Shown: positions 37,901 through 49,480 of the stretch, in pieces
Layout of the letters: each line of letters begins with the position of its first letter
Numbering within the stretch: the first letter of the stretch is position 1
Assembly (NCBI RefSeq): GCF_019320115.1
Contig: NC_089587.1
Location: 82,613,528 to 82,677,527, forward strand
DNA length: 64,000 bases
Origin: Miscanthus floridulus
Lineage: Eukaryota; Streptophyta; Magnoliopsida; Poales; Poaceae
Direction: 5' to 3'
The notes under the pieces: generated by a model
The model's input: only the letters and a program-made list of their open reading frames with translations
The model's database searches: none
What the model was told of the DNA's origin: nothing
Position numbers and translations under genes: made by a program

Positions 37901-38338
37901 GATCCATTTGTATTAGACAATCGATTTGTTCGCATGTTATATCCTTTCTTGATTAGATTCATCGGCTCAATGATTTACATGGGTAATTTCTACCTAGCTG
38001 ATGATCTCATTTACATCTATGGGCATTGTATTTATCAAAATAAAATCAATCGCGGTCCATAAGCTTATTGTCTGTAACAGTCGATTTCTGTGTGTATCGG
38101 CTATTTAGTCAATTTTCTTGTCTGGCTGCTCCTGAAGCGGCATACTTGGAACTGTCTAGGTAAAGGCCGGCATGTTCCACCTTAAATTACTGATAAACTT
38201 TCTCTCCTTGTCAATTACAGGTCAAATTAACTGGCACGCCTTGAGAGGAATTCATAGGATCAGTCAACCCTGCGTTGAAGCCAAGCAGATCTCCAGGCTC
38301 ATCCTAAGCAGATCCTTCTGGCTTGCTGTGTGTCAACA
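31965..38338 (+). repeat. Tat 5' LTR, interrupted
   Basis: TGTTTATACC ... GTCAACA. Halves 31965-32739 and 37218-38338 align in order with 46904-48792. Promoter-like GGTATAAATATT at about 32264-32275, conserved in the 3' LTR near 47203. Confidence 0.92.
32740..37212 (-). mobile_element. Solo LTR (4.47 kb) related to the LARD family
   Basis: Starts (plus) TGTCACAGAACC, resembling the LARD LTR start TATGGCAGAACC, and ends GGGTGTTACA like it. Shared blocks include the CCCTGAGT...ACTCAGC...GACTTACCCG segment (33187 vs 17060) and the AGGTGACAGGAAATCACCCGA type block (34015 vs 17850). Flanks CATCG (32735-32739) and CGTCA (37213-37217) differ by two transitions and could be a decayed CGTCG duplication; the right flank continues TTCGC exactly as in the uninterrupted LTR at 47670. 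No internal region. A GC-rich part (35800-36560) has noise ORFs only. Confidence 0.85.
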
Positions 38339-38392
38339 CATTTTCTTACTGACACATGTTTTGGCATGCCCGGTGAGACCACCACAATCATC

Positions 38393-40990
38393 ATGGTGAC
38401 TTACAACAACAATGACATCCTTATGGTTCCTTATGAAAACCTACCTGATGGAGATAAAGATGTCATCAGCAAAGCTATAGAAGAATTTTAGAACAAGTGT
38501 TTGTTGTCCTATACCAAGACACGTGACAATAAAATTGTTTAGAAATATCCACTACCAAGAGTTCTGTTGCATGGGTAGATAGATGCAGATGAAGCTGAAG
38601 ACAGGTGTTTCTTTGTAGAGGCTATAAACAAGTTTGTTTATGATGCCATGTCGAATCATAATGAAGTTTTCTTGAACACATTCCACAACACCATGAAAGA
38701 AGTGTTTCATGGATATCCAATTGATCAGGTTGGACCGGCTTATTACAACATTCCACATCCATCGACTTAGGGGACTAATCAAGCTGGTACTAGCCATCAA
38801 GAAGCAGCACCAGCTGGTAATGATGATGTCTAGGTGGTTTAGAGCTCATCTAAGCAAGTTCAGGGTGCTACTACTAAGTACTAACTAGATATAGTATAAT
38901 CCTAGATCGTTAGAACAACATGTGCAATAGCCGACGGAGCAAATTCAGAATCAAATGGTCAATTTTGGCACATCAGGCCAGATACCGTCATCGGCTCAAA
39001 AAATAGCGCCATTAGTTCAAAGGATTCATAGAGATATAGATCATAACATCTACAACCAGAGACTTTAAGCAGCAAACCAGTAAAGGACCTAGTAGATAGA
39101 GGTTCCAAAAGGGTATCATTATGGCACAGATTACAATACCCTTCACATGATTCCAAATCCAAGGTATCAAGGTACCCAAAATTTTAATCCACAGATGGGT
39201 CATCAATTGCAAAGAAATCCAAATTCAAATGCTGATGAGTTGTTGCTTAGAGTGACCGAGATGATGAAGAATCAGTTCGATTTGAAGCCAAAAGGGCAGA
39301 CCTTTTCATGCAAATGCCCATATCCAGAGTGGTATGATTTGGTCGCTCTTCCTATAAATTACAGGCTCTCGAAGTTTGCTAAGCTCACTAGCCAAGATAG
39401 CACAAGCACAATAGAACATATCAGTTGGTATTTTACATAGTTGGGCGAAGCATCCATTAAAGAGGCCCATCGAGTTCGTTTCTTCTCCTGGTCTCTATCA
39501 GGGCTAGCCTTCACTTGGTTTTCATCACTGCCAGTTAACTCCATTGCCAATTGGGCTGATCTAGAGAAGTAGTTTCACACATATTTTTACACCAGGACAG
39601 GAGAAAAGAAAATTACTGATTTGACAACTATAAGGCAGAGAACTAATGAATCGGGCACTGAGTTTCTTCAGAGGTTCTGAGAAACCAAAAATTTGTGCTT
39701 CTCATTGAACTTGACTAATGATCAGCTTGCTGCTTTGGCCGTCCAAGGGATGTTGCCAACATGGAGAGAGAAGCTATTGGGATAAGAGTTTGACAATTTA
39801 GGTCAGTTGTCTCAACGAGTGGCAGCACTCAATAGCCAATTTTAGAACAAGCGTAGAGATACCCGACTCTAGAAGAATGCCACAATTGCTAAAACCTATA
39901 ATCCATATTCGGTTAATGACGTCTATGAAGACGATGAAGAAGAAGAGGTTGCTGCGGCCGAATGGAATTGGGGTAAGAAGATAGTAATGGTGCCAAATCC
40001 TTAGGGAAGAGAAGTTGAAGAGAGCTATGACTTCGACGTCACAAAATCAAACAAGCTCTTCAATTTCTTGCTCGAGAAGGGACAGATCAAGTTGCCCGAT
40101 AATCATGTTATGTTGCCCCCTGATCAGTTGAAGAATAAGAAGTTCTATAAATTTAATAACGCCACTTCTCATTCCACTAATGAGTCTAGAGTTTTCCGGT
40201 AGCATATACAGAGGGCTATTCAGCAAGGAAGGCTCAAATTTGATGCGCCTCGAAAAATGAAAGTTGATGATAATCCTTTCCTGAGAGATTAGAGCATGGT
40301 TGTTGCTAGGCTGCTCAAAGGGAAGACTAAAGTCCTAACATCAGTTAGATCAAAAGAAACTAGAACCATTGATCTAGAGATGCAAATATCAGCTGGCGAA
40401 TATAGAGAGATTAGAAAGCGTCGTGACCAACAAAAGAGCCGATATGAGCAGGGAGAGACGTCGAAGGATGGGGTGACAAGGCTGAGTGTTACATCTTGAA
40501 TTTTATTGAACAAATGGCAGCAAAAGAAGGAAAAGGATTATCAACGTTGGTTAGAAGAGCAAGAATACTAGTGTCAATAGGAAAAAGAGAGGTATAAAAG
40601 AAAGCAAGCTGAATCACATTGGAATTATCCTTTCTTCAGACATTGCTAGAACGAAGGTTTGAAATTGCCTACTAGAAATAATTGTCTAGAATGCAACGAG
40701 CAATATTGGGAGTTCAGGCAATCTCAAGCCAACCACCGATCTATCCATGCTCAAGATGAGTATCATCATAATAATATGGATCAACACTTAAAAATAGAAG
40801 TGTTCATGATCGTCTAGGAAAGCAAGTTGTTGATCAGAACTGAGCTGATTATGAAAAAGAGAGTAATGAGGAAGAATATGTTTGGCAGGAGGGCCAATGG
40901 TGTCCAGGAGGTCTAATAAGAGGCCAGAAAAGAAGAGTGCAATGCCTAAGGAACAAAGAACTAGAATAGGCTCAGGCGTCTAGTAAACCT
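38393..40990 (+). pseudogene. gag: Tat gag, riddled with TAG codons
   Basis: Structural protein of the particle. Start at 38393 (MVTYNNNDILMVPYENLPDG). In the first ~160 codons all six stops are TAG (38489, 38540, 38576, 38768, 38831, 38840). A frameshift near 38880 moves the reading to the frame of 39147-40660, which holds the gag core (KCPYPEWYDLVALPINYRL, then SGLAFTWFSSLPVNSI) and carries ten TAG, two TGA and one TAA. A Cys-containing patch CLECNEQYW near 40680 resembles a remnant zinc-binding segment. The remainder to about 40990 is frameshifted. Confidence 0.85.
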
Positions 40991-41044
40991 CAAGTGTGGC
41001 GTGCTAAGCAAACAGCCGATAGGGGGCAACCATCAGCTAATATT

Positions 41045-41668
41045 TAGATGACTTTTCTATTGCCGTTAGAATTTAGAGCTCTAGTAGACCAAGAAGTTTA
41101 TTCAAATTTTGATGAATCAGAGTATGAGGAAATAGTTGCCAAGTTGATAGTTATACAATAGGCTATATTCGATAAGCCAATCAAGCATAGGCGCTTAAAG
41201 GCTTTATATGTAAAATGTTTTGTTGATGGGAAGCTGATGAACAAAATGTTGGTAGATGGAGGTGCTCCTATCAATCTTCTGCCTTACACCACCTTTCGCA
41301 AGCTTGGCAAGGGGCCAGGAGATTTGATTGAAACTGATATGATGCTTAAGGATTTTGGGGGGGTAATGAATGTCGAATTGACAATCAGAAGTTAGACTTT
41401 GCTCACCACATTCTTCATCATTGATGGAAAAGGGTCATACGGTTTACTCCTTGGTCGTGATTGGATTCATGCAAACTACTGTGTGCCGTCAACCATGCAT
41501 CAATGTTTAATTCAATGGCATGGAGATGATGTTGAGCTAGTTCACGCTAATGATTATGTAAGTATCACAATAGCCAATCTAGTATTTTGGGAGCTAGAAG
41601 ACTTTGAGTGCTTTTCTAGCAAGGTATGGGAAGGAGGCTTCCTTAAGATCAGTGATGAAAGCCAATAG
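41045..41668 (+). pseudogene. pol: Tat aspartic protease
   Basis: Processes the polyprotein. Active-site motif MLVDGGAPINLLP (about 41246-41284; DGG where DSG/DTG is usual), flap-side [22 protein letters not shown] (shown in two parts: [11 protein letters not shown] and [11 protein letters not shown]). The stops in the frame are four TAG (41045, 41159, 41393, 41666), each at a likely Gln position. Confidence 0.8.
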
Positions 41669-41703
41669 CTGATCCAAGCAGTCGGCTTTGAAAATTCATT
41701 TTA

Positions 41704-42620
41704 ATGGATAATCCAATAGACGGTACAGATGGTAAACTAGGACATGGCTTTACGTCGGTCGATGAATTAGAAGAGATAGATATTGGTTCTGGAGATAGGC
41801 CTAGGCTGACGTATATAAGTACCAAGTTTGATCCTGAGTATAGGCAAGAATTAGTTGATTTATTAAAGGAATTTAAAGATTGTTTTGCTTAGGAATACTA
41901 TAAGATGCCTGGTCTAGACCGATCTATTATTGAACATCGGTTGCCAATCAAACCTGGATATCGGCCGTTTAAACAAGCTCCAAGGAGATTCAACCCAAAT
42001 GTACTTGATGATATCAAAAAGGAAATTGAAAGGTTGCTAGAAGCGAAATTTATCCGACCGTGTCGATACACAGAATGGATATCGAATGTTGTTCCTGTGT
42101 ATAAGAAAAATAGGAAGTTAAGAGTTTGCATCGATTTTAGAGATTTGAACAAAGCTACACCCATGGATGGTTATCTAATGCCAATAGCTGATATGTTGAT
42201 AGATGCAGTAGCCGGGCACAAGGTTATTAGTTTCATGGACGGCAATGCATGATATAACCAAATTTTTATGGCTGAGGAAGACATAGCAAAAATAGCTTTC
42301 AGATGCCCTGGCACAAATCGGTTTGTTTGAATGGATTGTGATGACCATTGGTTTGAAGAATGCCAGTGCAACTTATCAGAGAGCGATGAATTATATTTTT
42401 CATAAGTTAATCGACAGGATTTGTTGAAATATACATCGATGATGTGATGGTAAAATCCAAGGAGTACAAGGAACATCTGGCTAATTTGTGAGAGACTTTG
42501 GAGTGCATAAGAAAACATGGTCTAAAGATGAACCCTAATAAGTGTGCCTTTGGAGTATCAGCTGGACAATTTTTGGGTTTCATGGTCCACGAGAGAGGAA
42601 TCAAAATTGGTCAAAAAAAG
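41704..42620 (+). pseudogene. pol: Tat reverse transcriptase
   Basis: Contains LPIKPGYRPFKQAPRRFNP, KLRVCIDFRDLNKATP (about 42116-42160) and the YIDD catalytic box near 42433. A TAG replaces an expected Trp at 41890, TGA codons occur at about 42250 and 42492, and a frameshift sits around 42320-42420. The palm motif order is otherwise intact. Confidence 0.85.
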
Positions 42621-42631
42621 TATGAAAGCAA

Positions 42632-43585
42632 TTGATGGGGCAGTACCTTCGACTACGAAAACAAAGTTACAATCTTTGCTTGGTAAGATCAATTTTATTA
42701 GGAGATTTATTTCAAATTTGTCGGAAAAATGATCAAGAATTTAAGTGGGGTGACGTACAACAAAAGGCGTTCGAGGAGATAAAAGAATATATGAAACGTC
42801 CACCTGTGCTGGTCCCTCCTCAGCAAGGTAAGCCTTTTAAGTTGTACATATCAGCCGATAACCAAATAATTGGATCGGCCTTGATGCACGAGTTTGAAGG
42901 AAAAGAACAAGTTGTTTTCTATCTAAGTAGAAGACTTTTGGATCCAGAAATAAGATATTCTCCCATCAAAAAATTATGCTTGTGCTTATATTTCTCTTGC
43001 ACTAAGTTGCGATATTACTTGTTACCGGCTGAGTGTACAGTTGTTTCCAAAGCTGATTTGGTCAAGCACATGTTATCAATGCCAATATTAAATGGAAGAA
43101 TGGGGAAGTGGATTCTCGTGTTGTTGGAATTTGGCTTGAGATACGAATCGGCTAAAGCAGTCAAAGGGTAAGTAATAGCCGATTTTGTCACCTAGCATCA
43201 CAAGCCAAGTGTTAGATACATAGAGCCGGTACCTTGGGTGTTGTTCTTCTATGGGTCATCATGCAAGCAAGGTGGTGGTGTTGGTATTGTTATTATTTCA
43301 CCTCGAGAGGCAAGTTTTGAGTTTGCTTTTCCAACTGAGCCAATGATTACCAACAACTAGGCAGAATATGAAGTAAAGGCCGAAGCAATTGAAGTATTTA
43401 GAGATTCACATTTAATTATTAATTAGTTGGTTAGCCTATATGAGTGCAAAGAAGATGCTCTGAGGGGATATATTATGATGAGTGACAAAGGTTGCTCAAG
43501 GAATTTCCTCATGTCTCTCTTCAACATATCCTAAGAGCATAGAATCAAGAGGCTAATCATTTAGCTTAGAGTGCATCAGGTTATC
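42632..43585 (+). pseudogene. pol: Tat RNase H plus second (archaeal-like) RNase H
   Basis: First RNase H at about 42730-43170 (FKLYISADNQIIGSALM, VVFYLSRRLLDPEIRYSPI, KLRYYLLPAECTVVSKAD), with the connection sequence GKWILVLLEFGLRYES. The second domain, about 43220-43500, reads WVLFFYGSSCKQGGGVGIVI where FFDGSS is expected: the first catalytic Asp is Tyr. TAG in NN|AEYE (43360s) and IN|LVS again match CAG. The duplicated RNase H is established for Tat-lineage elements. Confidence 0.8.
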
Positions 43586-43587
43586 GA

Positions 43588-44868
43588 GTGTTTCAAGAGA
43601 TCTTAAGTAGCAAGACCCTGAATAATGATTGGAGAGTTGAAATAGCTGATTACCTTAGGAATCCATCACATAAGGTTACCAGGAAGCTAAGGTATAAATC
43701 GACTAAGTATGTTTTACTAGATGATCAGCTATATTACAAAACAGTCGATGGGGTATTGCTTAAATGCTTGAATCAAGAAGAGGCTAAGGTGTTGTTGGGC
43801 GAAGTGCATGAAGGGATATGCGGAGCTCATCAATCGGCTTATAAGATGAAATGGATTATTCGCAAGACTGGATATTTCTGGCCAACAATACTAGAAGACT
43901 GTTTTGAATATTATAAGGGGTGCCAGGACTATCAACGTTTTGGTAATGTGCAGAAATCACCCGCATCAGCTATGAATCCAATAATCAAACCATGGCCATT
44001 TCGAGGTTGGAGAATTGATCTAATTGGCTAGATTTTCCCTCCTTCAAGTAAAAGAGATAAGTTCATATTGGTAGCAATGGATTACTTCACTAAGTGGGTT
44101 GAGGCAATTTCTTTGAAGATGGTAACCTTGAAGAACATGGTTGACTTTGTCAAGGAGCATATTGTGTACCATTTTGGGATTCCTCAAACTATCACTACCG
44201 ATCAAGGGACAATGTTCACATCAGAAGAGTTTGGACATTTTATTGCCAGTATGGGAATAAAGTTGCTAAATTCTTCTCCTTACTATGCTCAGGCTAATGG
44301 TCAGGTAGAGGCGTCCAATCAGATTATGATTAAGCTAATCAAGAAAAAGATTCAGGAGCAGCCAAGGAAGTGGCATTCAACACTTAATGAAGCATTATGG
44401 GCATATAGGATGGCCTATCATGGATCGATTAAAACATCACCTTATAAACTTGTGTATGGTCATAATGTAGTCTTTCCTTGGGAAATTCAAACTGGATCGA
44501 GATGTGTCACATTGCAAAATGATTTGTCAGCTAAAGTCTACAAGAATCTTATGATAGATGACTTAGAGGACTTGAGTTGCCATTGGCTGTGTGCTCTTGA
44601 GAATATCAAAGCCAATAAACTGAGGATTGCAAAGTATTACAATAAAGAGGTCAAGGGTAAACAATTTTCTGAAGGAGACTTACTCTGGAAAGTAAAATTG
44701 CCGATCGGGTCAAATGGCAGCAAGTTCAGCAAATGGTCGCCTAATTGGGAAGGACCTTATCGGATTAAACGTTGTGCGCTTGACAATGCTTATATTTTGG
44801 AAATGCTAGGAGGAGAAGAAGAGTTTGATAGATCAATCAATGGAAAATATCTAAAGAAAATATCCTAG
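43588..44868 (+). pseudogene. pol: Tat integrase
   Basis: HHCC finger EVHEGICGAHQS ... GCQDYQ, where the last Cys is Tyr. DDE core: WRIDLIG (a TAG follows at 44029), TTDQGTMFTSEEF, NGQVEASNQIM. C-terminal module GDLLWKVKLPI, WEGPYRIKRC. From 44068 to a TAG at 44866 the frame is open for 266 codons. It ends next to the antisense-ORF region typical of Tat elements. Confidence 0.85.
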
Positions 44869-45035
44869 CATTTGGGTTAATACTTGACAGCCGATTTGTT
44901 AGATCATCGGCTCTAATAGCCGATACCAGTAGGGTGTTGCCTCTAGTTCAAAAATAAACTCGAAGGGGGAAAAGCCAGTACGATATGTATCACCTATAAG
45001 AGCAAAACAAACACAGATAAATTGATGCATGGAAC

Positions 45036-45413
45036 ATGAAGGACGAGGCAAAAGAGAAACCACTTAAAATGAAGAGATTATTTGCTTGTGTCACCTATTA
45101 CAAGCTAAAGGCCAGAGAACACTTTGTTCACTATGTCATTAGCCTAGGAAGTAAGGGCTATAGAGTTGGCGGCGTTGAAGAAATCCTCGACCAGGCGCTC
45201 ATGAGCCTCAAGGTGTTCAGTGGCTGGAAAACCATGGGGAAGAAGCTAAAGCTCATGGCCAGAGCGGGCTTACACAATAGCCAACGCCATATCAGCACCA
45301 TGACGAACACCATGAAGAGCGACCTCTCTGACATGATTTGGGATGTCGTGCAAGCGAACCACCAAAGCGGTGCCCCTAGCATTGATGAATCCTACCGCAT
45401 ACTCAGCAGCTGA
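45036..45413 (+). CDS. Unrecognised 125-codon ORF 3' of Tat integrase
   Basis: Reads MKDEAKEKPLKMKRLFACV, basic N-terminus, then a mixed helical region (FSGWKTMGKKLKLMARAGL) to SYRILSS. No stop in 125 codons, unlike the surrounding pol. No family recognised. Tat relatives often have an extra ORF here, usually antisense; this one is sense. It could be chance or a captured fragment. Confidence 0.35.
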   Translation: MKDEAKEKPLKMKRLFACVTYYKLKAREHFVHYVISLGSKGYRVGGVEEILDQALMSLKVFSGWKTMGKKLKLMARAGLHNSQRHISTMTNTMKSDLSDMIWDVVQANHQSGAPSIDESYRILSS

Positions 45414-46903
45414 TCGGAGGCTTTCCAACTGAGCCAATAGATCTAAAAAGATTCAAGGGAGGGATAATCAAGATCTTGAAGATAAAATTAAGAGGAGATA
45501 GAAAGTTGTGGTAGGCATCTCACCCATGATTCTGTCCTTGGCCAACCTATCCTCCACGGGTTGACCTCGGAGGGTGATCGGCATCGAGCCATGGCCAGAG
45601 CTGATTCTGCGATGGAGGTAATCAGATCATTGTTGTCGATCTGCCTCCTCAGGTAGCAGGGGAGCTAGCGGTGAGGTTGATAAAGATGACCCTAGAAGTT
45701 GAGCGGAGTCGGCCCTATGCTCCAAGATGGTGGGAGCATCTCGGGTTGCACTCTCCTGATGATGAAGACGCCGACATGGTGGCACAGACCGATTGAAGGC
45801 CTCCTCAGCAGACCTCTTGTTGTTCTCCATGCCTTCAAACATATGGGAAGGTAGAATCACACCAAAGATACATAAGGTTTGGGACAAAGCAGGTTGTTTT
45901 TCGATCCATAGCCATGGCCCGTATATATAGCCCGGGAGGTGAGAAGATAAGCTTCGCCGGGGTTATGGAATTAAAGTCAAATATGGAAACGGATCGACCC
46001 TCTGGAAATTCAGGGGATGGATCACAAAGAGACAACAAATTCAGACTTATTGCTTTCCATAATTACAAAATATTATGGGATTGATACGAAAGGTTTACAT
46101 TGACTAGCGATCAGCCCACCAAGACTTCTTTGGATTGAAGGGACTCTAGATCCCCACAAGGCCGAGGGTCATCATAGACCAAGTCACATCGGCTAATTGA
46201 TGAAATTGCATTAGGGGAAGGGGAAAGGCTGCCTGCTTAAATGATGCCCATATACCCAATGATTTCTTAGTGACTGGGAAACAATGGGAAAGAAAGCCGC
46301 CTACTAAAAAATGCCCATTTCTCGGTGGCCGGGAAACCGTGGGAAAGAAGTCTGTGGTTTTCCCGACGGGCATTTGATGAAGTGAACAAGGGGAAGGTGT
46401 CCACACATTTTAGCCCTTGCAAACACTAGAATAGCTTTGTGATCATGGTGAGAAAACTCAGGTGATGTCACAAGAATTCTTCTAACCGCAGTAGCTGGTC
46501 CTCTTGCTCGACAAGGCGCTAAAATGAGCGACACAATCACCCTATGCACAAGAATTCTTCTAACCACTCAAGATCCTTATAGTGAAGAATTAGACCATGG
46601 AGGGTCTAGTAGAGCCAAGGGCACTCGAGGAAGCAAGCAGAAGAGAAACATAACTAAGTTGTTGAGTTGCTCTCACTAGAGTCGGATAGATGTTTTATAG
46701 TCGGCCTGGAAAGGTGGATCCAAGCGCCCGTGAAGCAATGATGCTCTCATAGAGTTTTGAAGCAAGGGCTCGTAAGCTAGCAAAGATGATGACAAATAGT
46801 AGACCCCAGATCAAGATTCTCTACCCATGACTATGGACCTATCGGAGGCACAGGAATGGAAATTTTGGAATAAAATTACTTTTATCCCAAAATTGGGGGC
46901 ATG
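45414..46903 (-). other. Tat 3' untranslated region, possible decayed antisense ORF, polypurine tract
   Basis: Minus-strand open segments (46567-46304, 46406-46146, 45887-45627) overlap and shift frame; some Tat families (Grande, Retand) carry an antisense ORF here, so these may be its remains, but no motif confirms it. Polypurine tract AATTGGGGGCA at about 46891-46901. Confidence 0.4.
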
Positions 46904-48792
46904 TGTTTACCCAAAATTTGGGAAGAGGAATACGGGAACTCGAAGCTCCCAAGATTATGTCATCAAGGAATCGATTGCATAAAAGTTGATATCAGTTGAT
47001 TCAAATATAGCACTAGAATCAGCTCTCTTCAGATGACGCCAGCAGATAATGACAAAAGCTATGGTTGGCATCGGGAGAAACATGTCGGACTCCACAAAAA
47101 GGGAAAGATTAGGGTCCAAGTTATCTTAAAATAGGAATATTTTCTCTTATGCCAAAGATTGTAACGAGTCGTGCATAAGTAGATTCATGCTTAGATTCTG
47201 GGTATAAATATTAGACCCGACTATTGTAAAAGAACATCCAATCAATCAAATACAATTTACTTTTTTTGTCTCCGTGCCAACTCTTAGCTGTAGGAGTAGA
47301 GTAGATCTCGGCAAGGTCTTCAGCAAGCAAGGCTGCATCGGTCCGGCCGACCCCCGGCTTCTCTATAAGTACCATCATGGCTTATACTTTGGTTTGTATG
47401 GCTGCATCAATCCGGTCAACCTCCATTGCGAGCTCTAGTATAAGCTAGTTATCAACTCTTATCTAGTTCAATTACGGCTACATTGATTCGGTCGACCTTC
47501 ACTGTGTGAACTAGATTAAGGTCAAGTTATCAGCTCTACCTAAGGGTGGCATCCTTCAGGTAGATTCATTAAGTTACCGATCTTGCTGATGTTCTTATTG
47601 TTATTAGTTTGCAGCAACATCAATCTGCCCAGTAAAGATCGATTTAGATCGGCCTTATATCCTTTTAGTCCATCGTTCGCTTTATCACAACATAATGTTT
47701 CTTACTTTGAGCGACATGTTACGTTTCATTGGCTATTCTATTTTGATCTTGATCATGCATAGTACATGGTTAAGGCACGTATGATCTTGAAGAGGTTTAT
47801 TGGCTAGTTGAATCTGGTCTATAGTTCACTATTATGGCGCAATGATCCAGTTGATCCCCAATGATGACACTGTAGATTGGAGGACGATAGTTGGTAGGTT
47901 TGTTCTCGATCAGGCGTGACCTTAACTCTTTGCTATGCCTGCATCGGCTAAATAGTCGATCGCCTATGCTTTAACGCCTACAGTGTGTGTCCATAATTCT
48001 GTTAAGCGTGAATAGATCTTATACTTTAAGGGTTTGATTTGTTGTCTTTATCACGGCTGCATTGATCCGGTTGAACCCCACTGTTAGAGATAGTAGGTTA
48101 AGTTTGATGAGTCCATAGGTTTATCCATGTGAAATAGTCGATTGTTCACACGCTGTAGTCCCTTTTTACCTGAATCGGCTATTTTAGCTGATTCATCCGA
48201 GCCTTCACGTATAGCATGTCTTTTGGAAAGCCTATCGAAGTATAGATGTTTTTTTGCAGATTCTTTAGTTTTAGTTTGTTATTATCATCATAGCTTCCAT
48301 CGATCCAGTTGAACCTCATTGTTGATGGTAACATATTAGATTTCGAGCGTTTATAGATCCATTTGTATTAGACAATCAATTTGTTCGCATGTTATATCCT
48401 TTCTTGATTAGATTCATTGGCTCAATGATTCACATGGGTAATTTTCACCTAGCTGATGATCTCATTTACATATGCGGGCATTGTATTTATCAAAATAAAA
48501 TCAATCACGATCCATAAGCTTATTGTCCGTAACAACCGATTTCTATGTGTATGGCTATTTAGTCGATTTTCCCGTTTGGCTGCTCCTGAAGCGGCACACT
48601 TGGAACTGTCTAGGCAAAGACTGGCATGTTCCATCTTAAATTATGGATAAACTTTCTCTCCTTGTCAATTGCAGGTCAAATTGACTAGCACGGTTCGGGA
48701 GCAATTCGCAGGATCAGTTAACCCTATGTTGAAGCCAAGCGGATCTACGGGCTCATCCTAAGCAGATCCTTCTGGCTTGTCATGTGTCGACA
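46904..48792 (+). repeat. Tat 3' LTR
   Basis: 1889 bp, TGTTTACCC ... GTCGACA, followed by the duplication CTATC. TATA-like GGTATAAATATT near 47203. Uninterrupted counterpart of the split 5' LTR. Confidence 0.92.
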
Positions 48793-48797
48793 CTATC

Positions 48798-49022
48798 TAA
48801 TCAAATAATACTATAAACCTCCTTCGCCTCCTAGTAATCTAACTTATAATAATATGTAAACACGAGGATAAGTGCAATAATATCTTAATTTGACACCAAC
48901 AAAGAACCATCCAACAAAACCGAATCAACCCACAGCTTCTGAATGTACCAGCACTAGGGAGCATTGCATGGAATCAAGAAACATCATAGATTTAAACACT
49001 AAAGGGAACCAATCGAGCTTAC
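48798..49022 (-). other. First intron (start) of the RGLG-like gene
   Basis: AT-rich, no ORF, begins with donor GTAAGCTCG. The Tat element is inserted within it; sequence would resume at 31959. Confidence 0.45.
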
Positions 49023-49172
49023 CTACTCCAGAGTGTGGTAATCATCGCTGAAGTTGGCGTACCGATTCTTGCCCCCTTTACTCGTGGCACTGCTGTTGTG
49101 ATTCTGATTGTGGTTGTGATCGTGTGGCTGCCTGCCCCCCGGTGTGTTCTCCTTGTAGCACCATGTCCCCAT
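49023..49172 (-). CDS. First coding exon of a probable RGLG/copine-type E3 ligase gene
   Basis: The frame from ATG 49172 reads MGTWCYKENTPGGRQPHD, a His/Asn repeat (HNHNQNHN), then GGKNRYANFSDDYHTLE and TAG directly before a splice donor (GTAAGC, 49022 leftwards). Known RGLG-type RING ligases begin with MG (N-myristoylation), have a low-complexity N-terminus, then a (K)RY-x-D-x-Y/F-x-(S/T)LEQV segment ahead of their copine/vWA domain. Here LEQ would be LE plus CAG, now TAG. The family match is from memory of the pattern and covers 50 codons only. The rest of the gene would lie beyond the Tat and copia-A insertions, off the window. If the TAG is real, this copy is inactive. Confidence 0.5.
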   Translation of the reverse strand: MGTWCYKENTPGGRQPHDHNHNQNHNSSATSKGGKNRYANFSDDYHTLE

Positions 49173-49480
49173 GACTTCTACTCCCTGATCGATGAGCGTC
49201 TCCTCTCCCAATTCCCTAAAGGTCAAATTAGGGCAGATTAAGAATAAAACCCCAAGAAGATCAGCAATCTATCGAGACCGTGTCATGAGAAAGAAGCGAT
49301 CTTTGGAGGAGAGGAGACTGGGAACAATAGAATTCGATAGCTAAAGAACCTAGAAACTGAAGAGAGTCCCTTGGCAACTCGCAAGAACAAGACAGAACAA
49401 GAGAGGAGTCCAAGAACCAACCAACCGCCTAAACAAGCGGACTAAACCCACAATCCCTAGATATATATAGATGGATAAGT
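49173..49480 (-). promoter_or_regulatory. TATA box and 5' leader of the RGLG-like gene
   Basis: CTATATATAT at 49461-49470 (minus strand). About 30 bases on begins a pyrimidine-rich leader (TCTCTTCAG, CCTCTCCTCC) leading to the ATG at 49172. An in-frame non-ATG extension exists to 49226. Confidence 0.5.

Larger units (their letters stand above)
31965..48792 (+). mobile_element. Tat-lineage Ty3/gypsy retrotransposon with a split 5' LTR
   Basis: CTATC is duplicated at 31960-31964 and 48793-48797. LTRs are 31965-38338 (1.9 kb once the nested 32740-37212 unit is set aside) and 46904-48792. After the 5' LTR comes a TGGCATGCCCGGTGAGACC segment, the position and style of a primer-binding site in Tat elements. 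Gag-PR-RT-RNaseH-second RNaseH-integrase follow on the + strand; the second RNase H-like domain is the diagnostic Tat trait. An AATTGGGGGCA polypurine tract precedes the 3' LTR. Every gene is broken, mostly by TAG codons. Confidence 0.92.

Noticed and set aside
45627..46567. Confident antisense ORF of the Tat element
   Set aside because: The open pieces are in different frames with no recognised motif; kept only as a possibility.
31965..48792. A plant virus integration or endogenous pararetrovirus
   Set aside because: Exact LTRs, 5-bp duplication and dual RNase H identify a Tat-lineage retrotransposon; no movement or coat protein motif seen.
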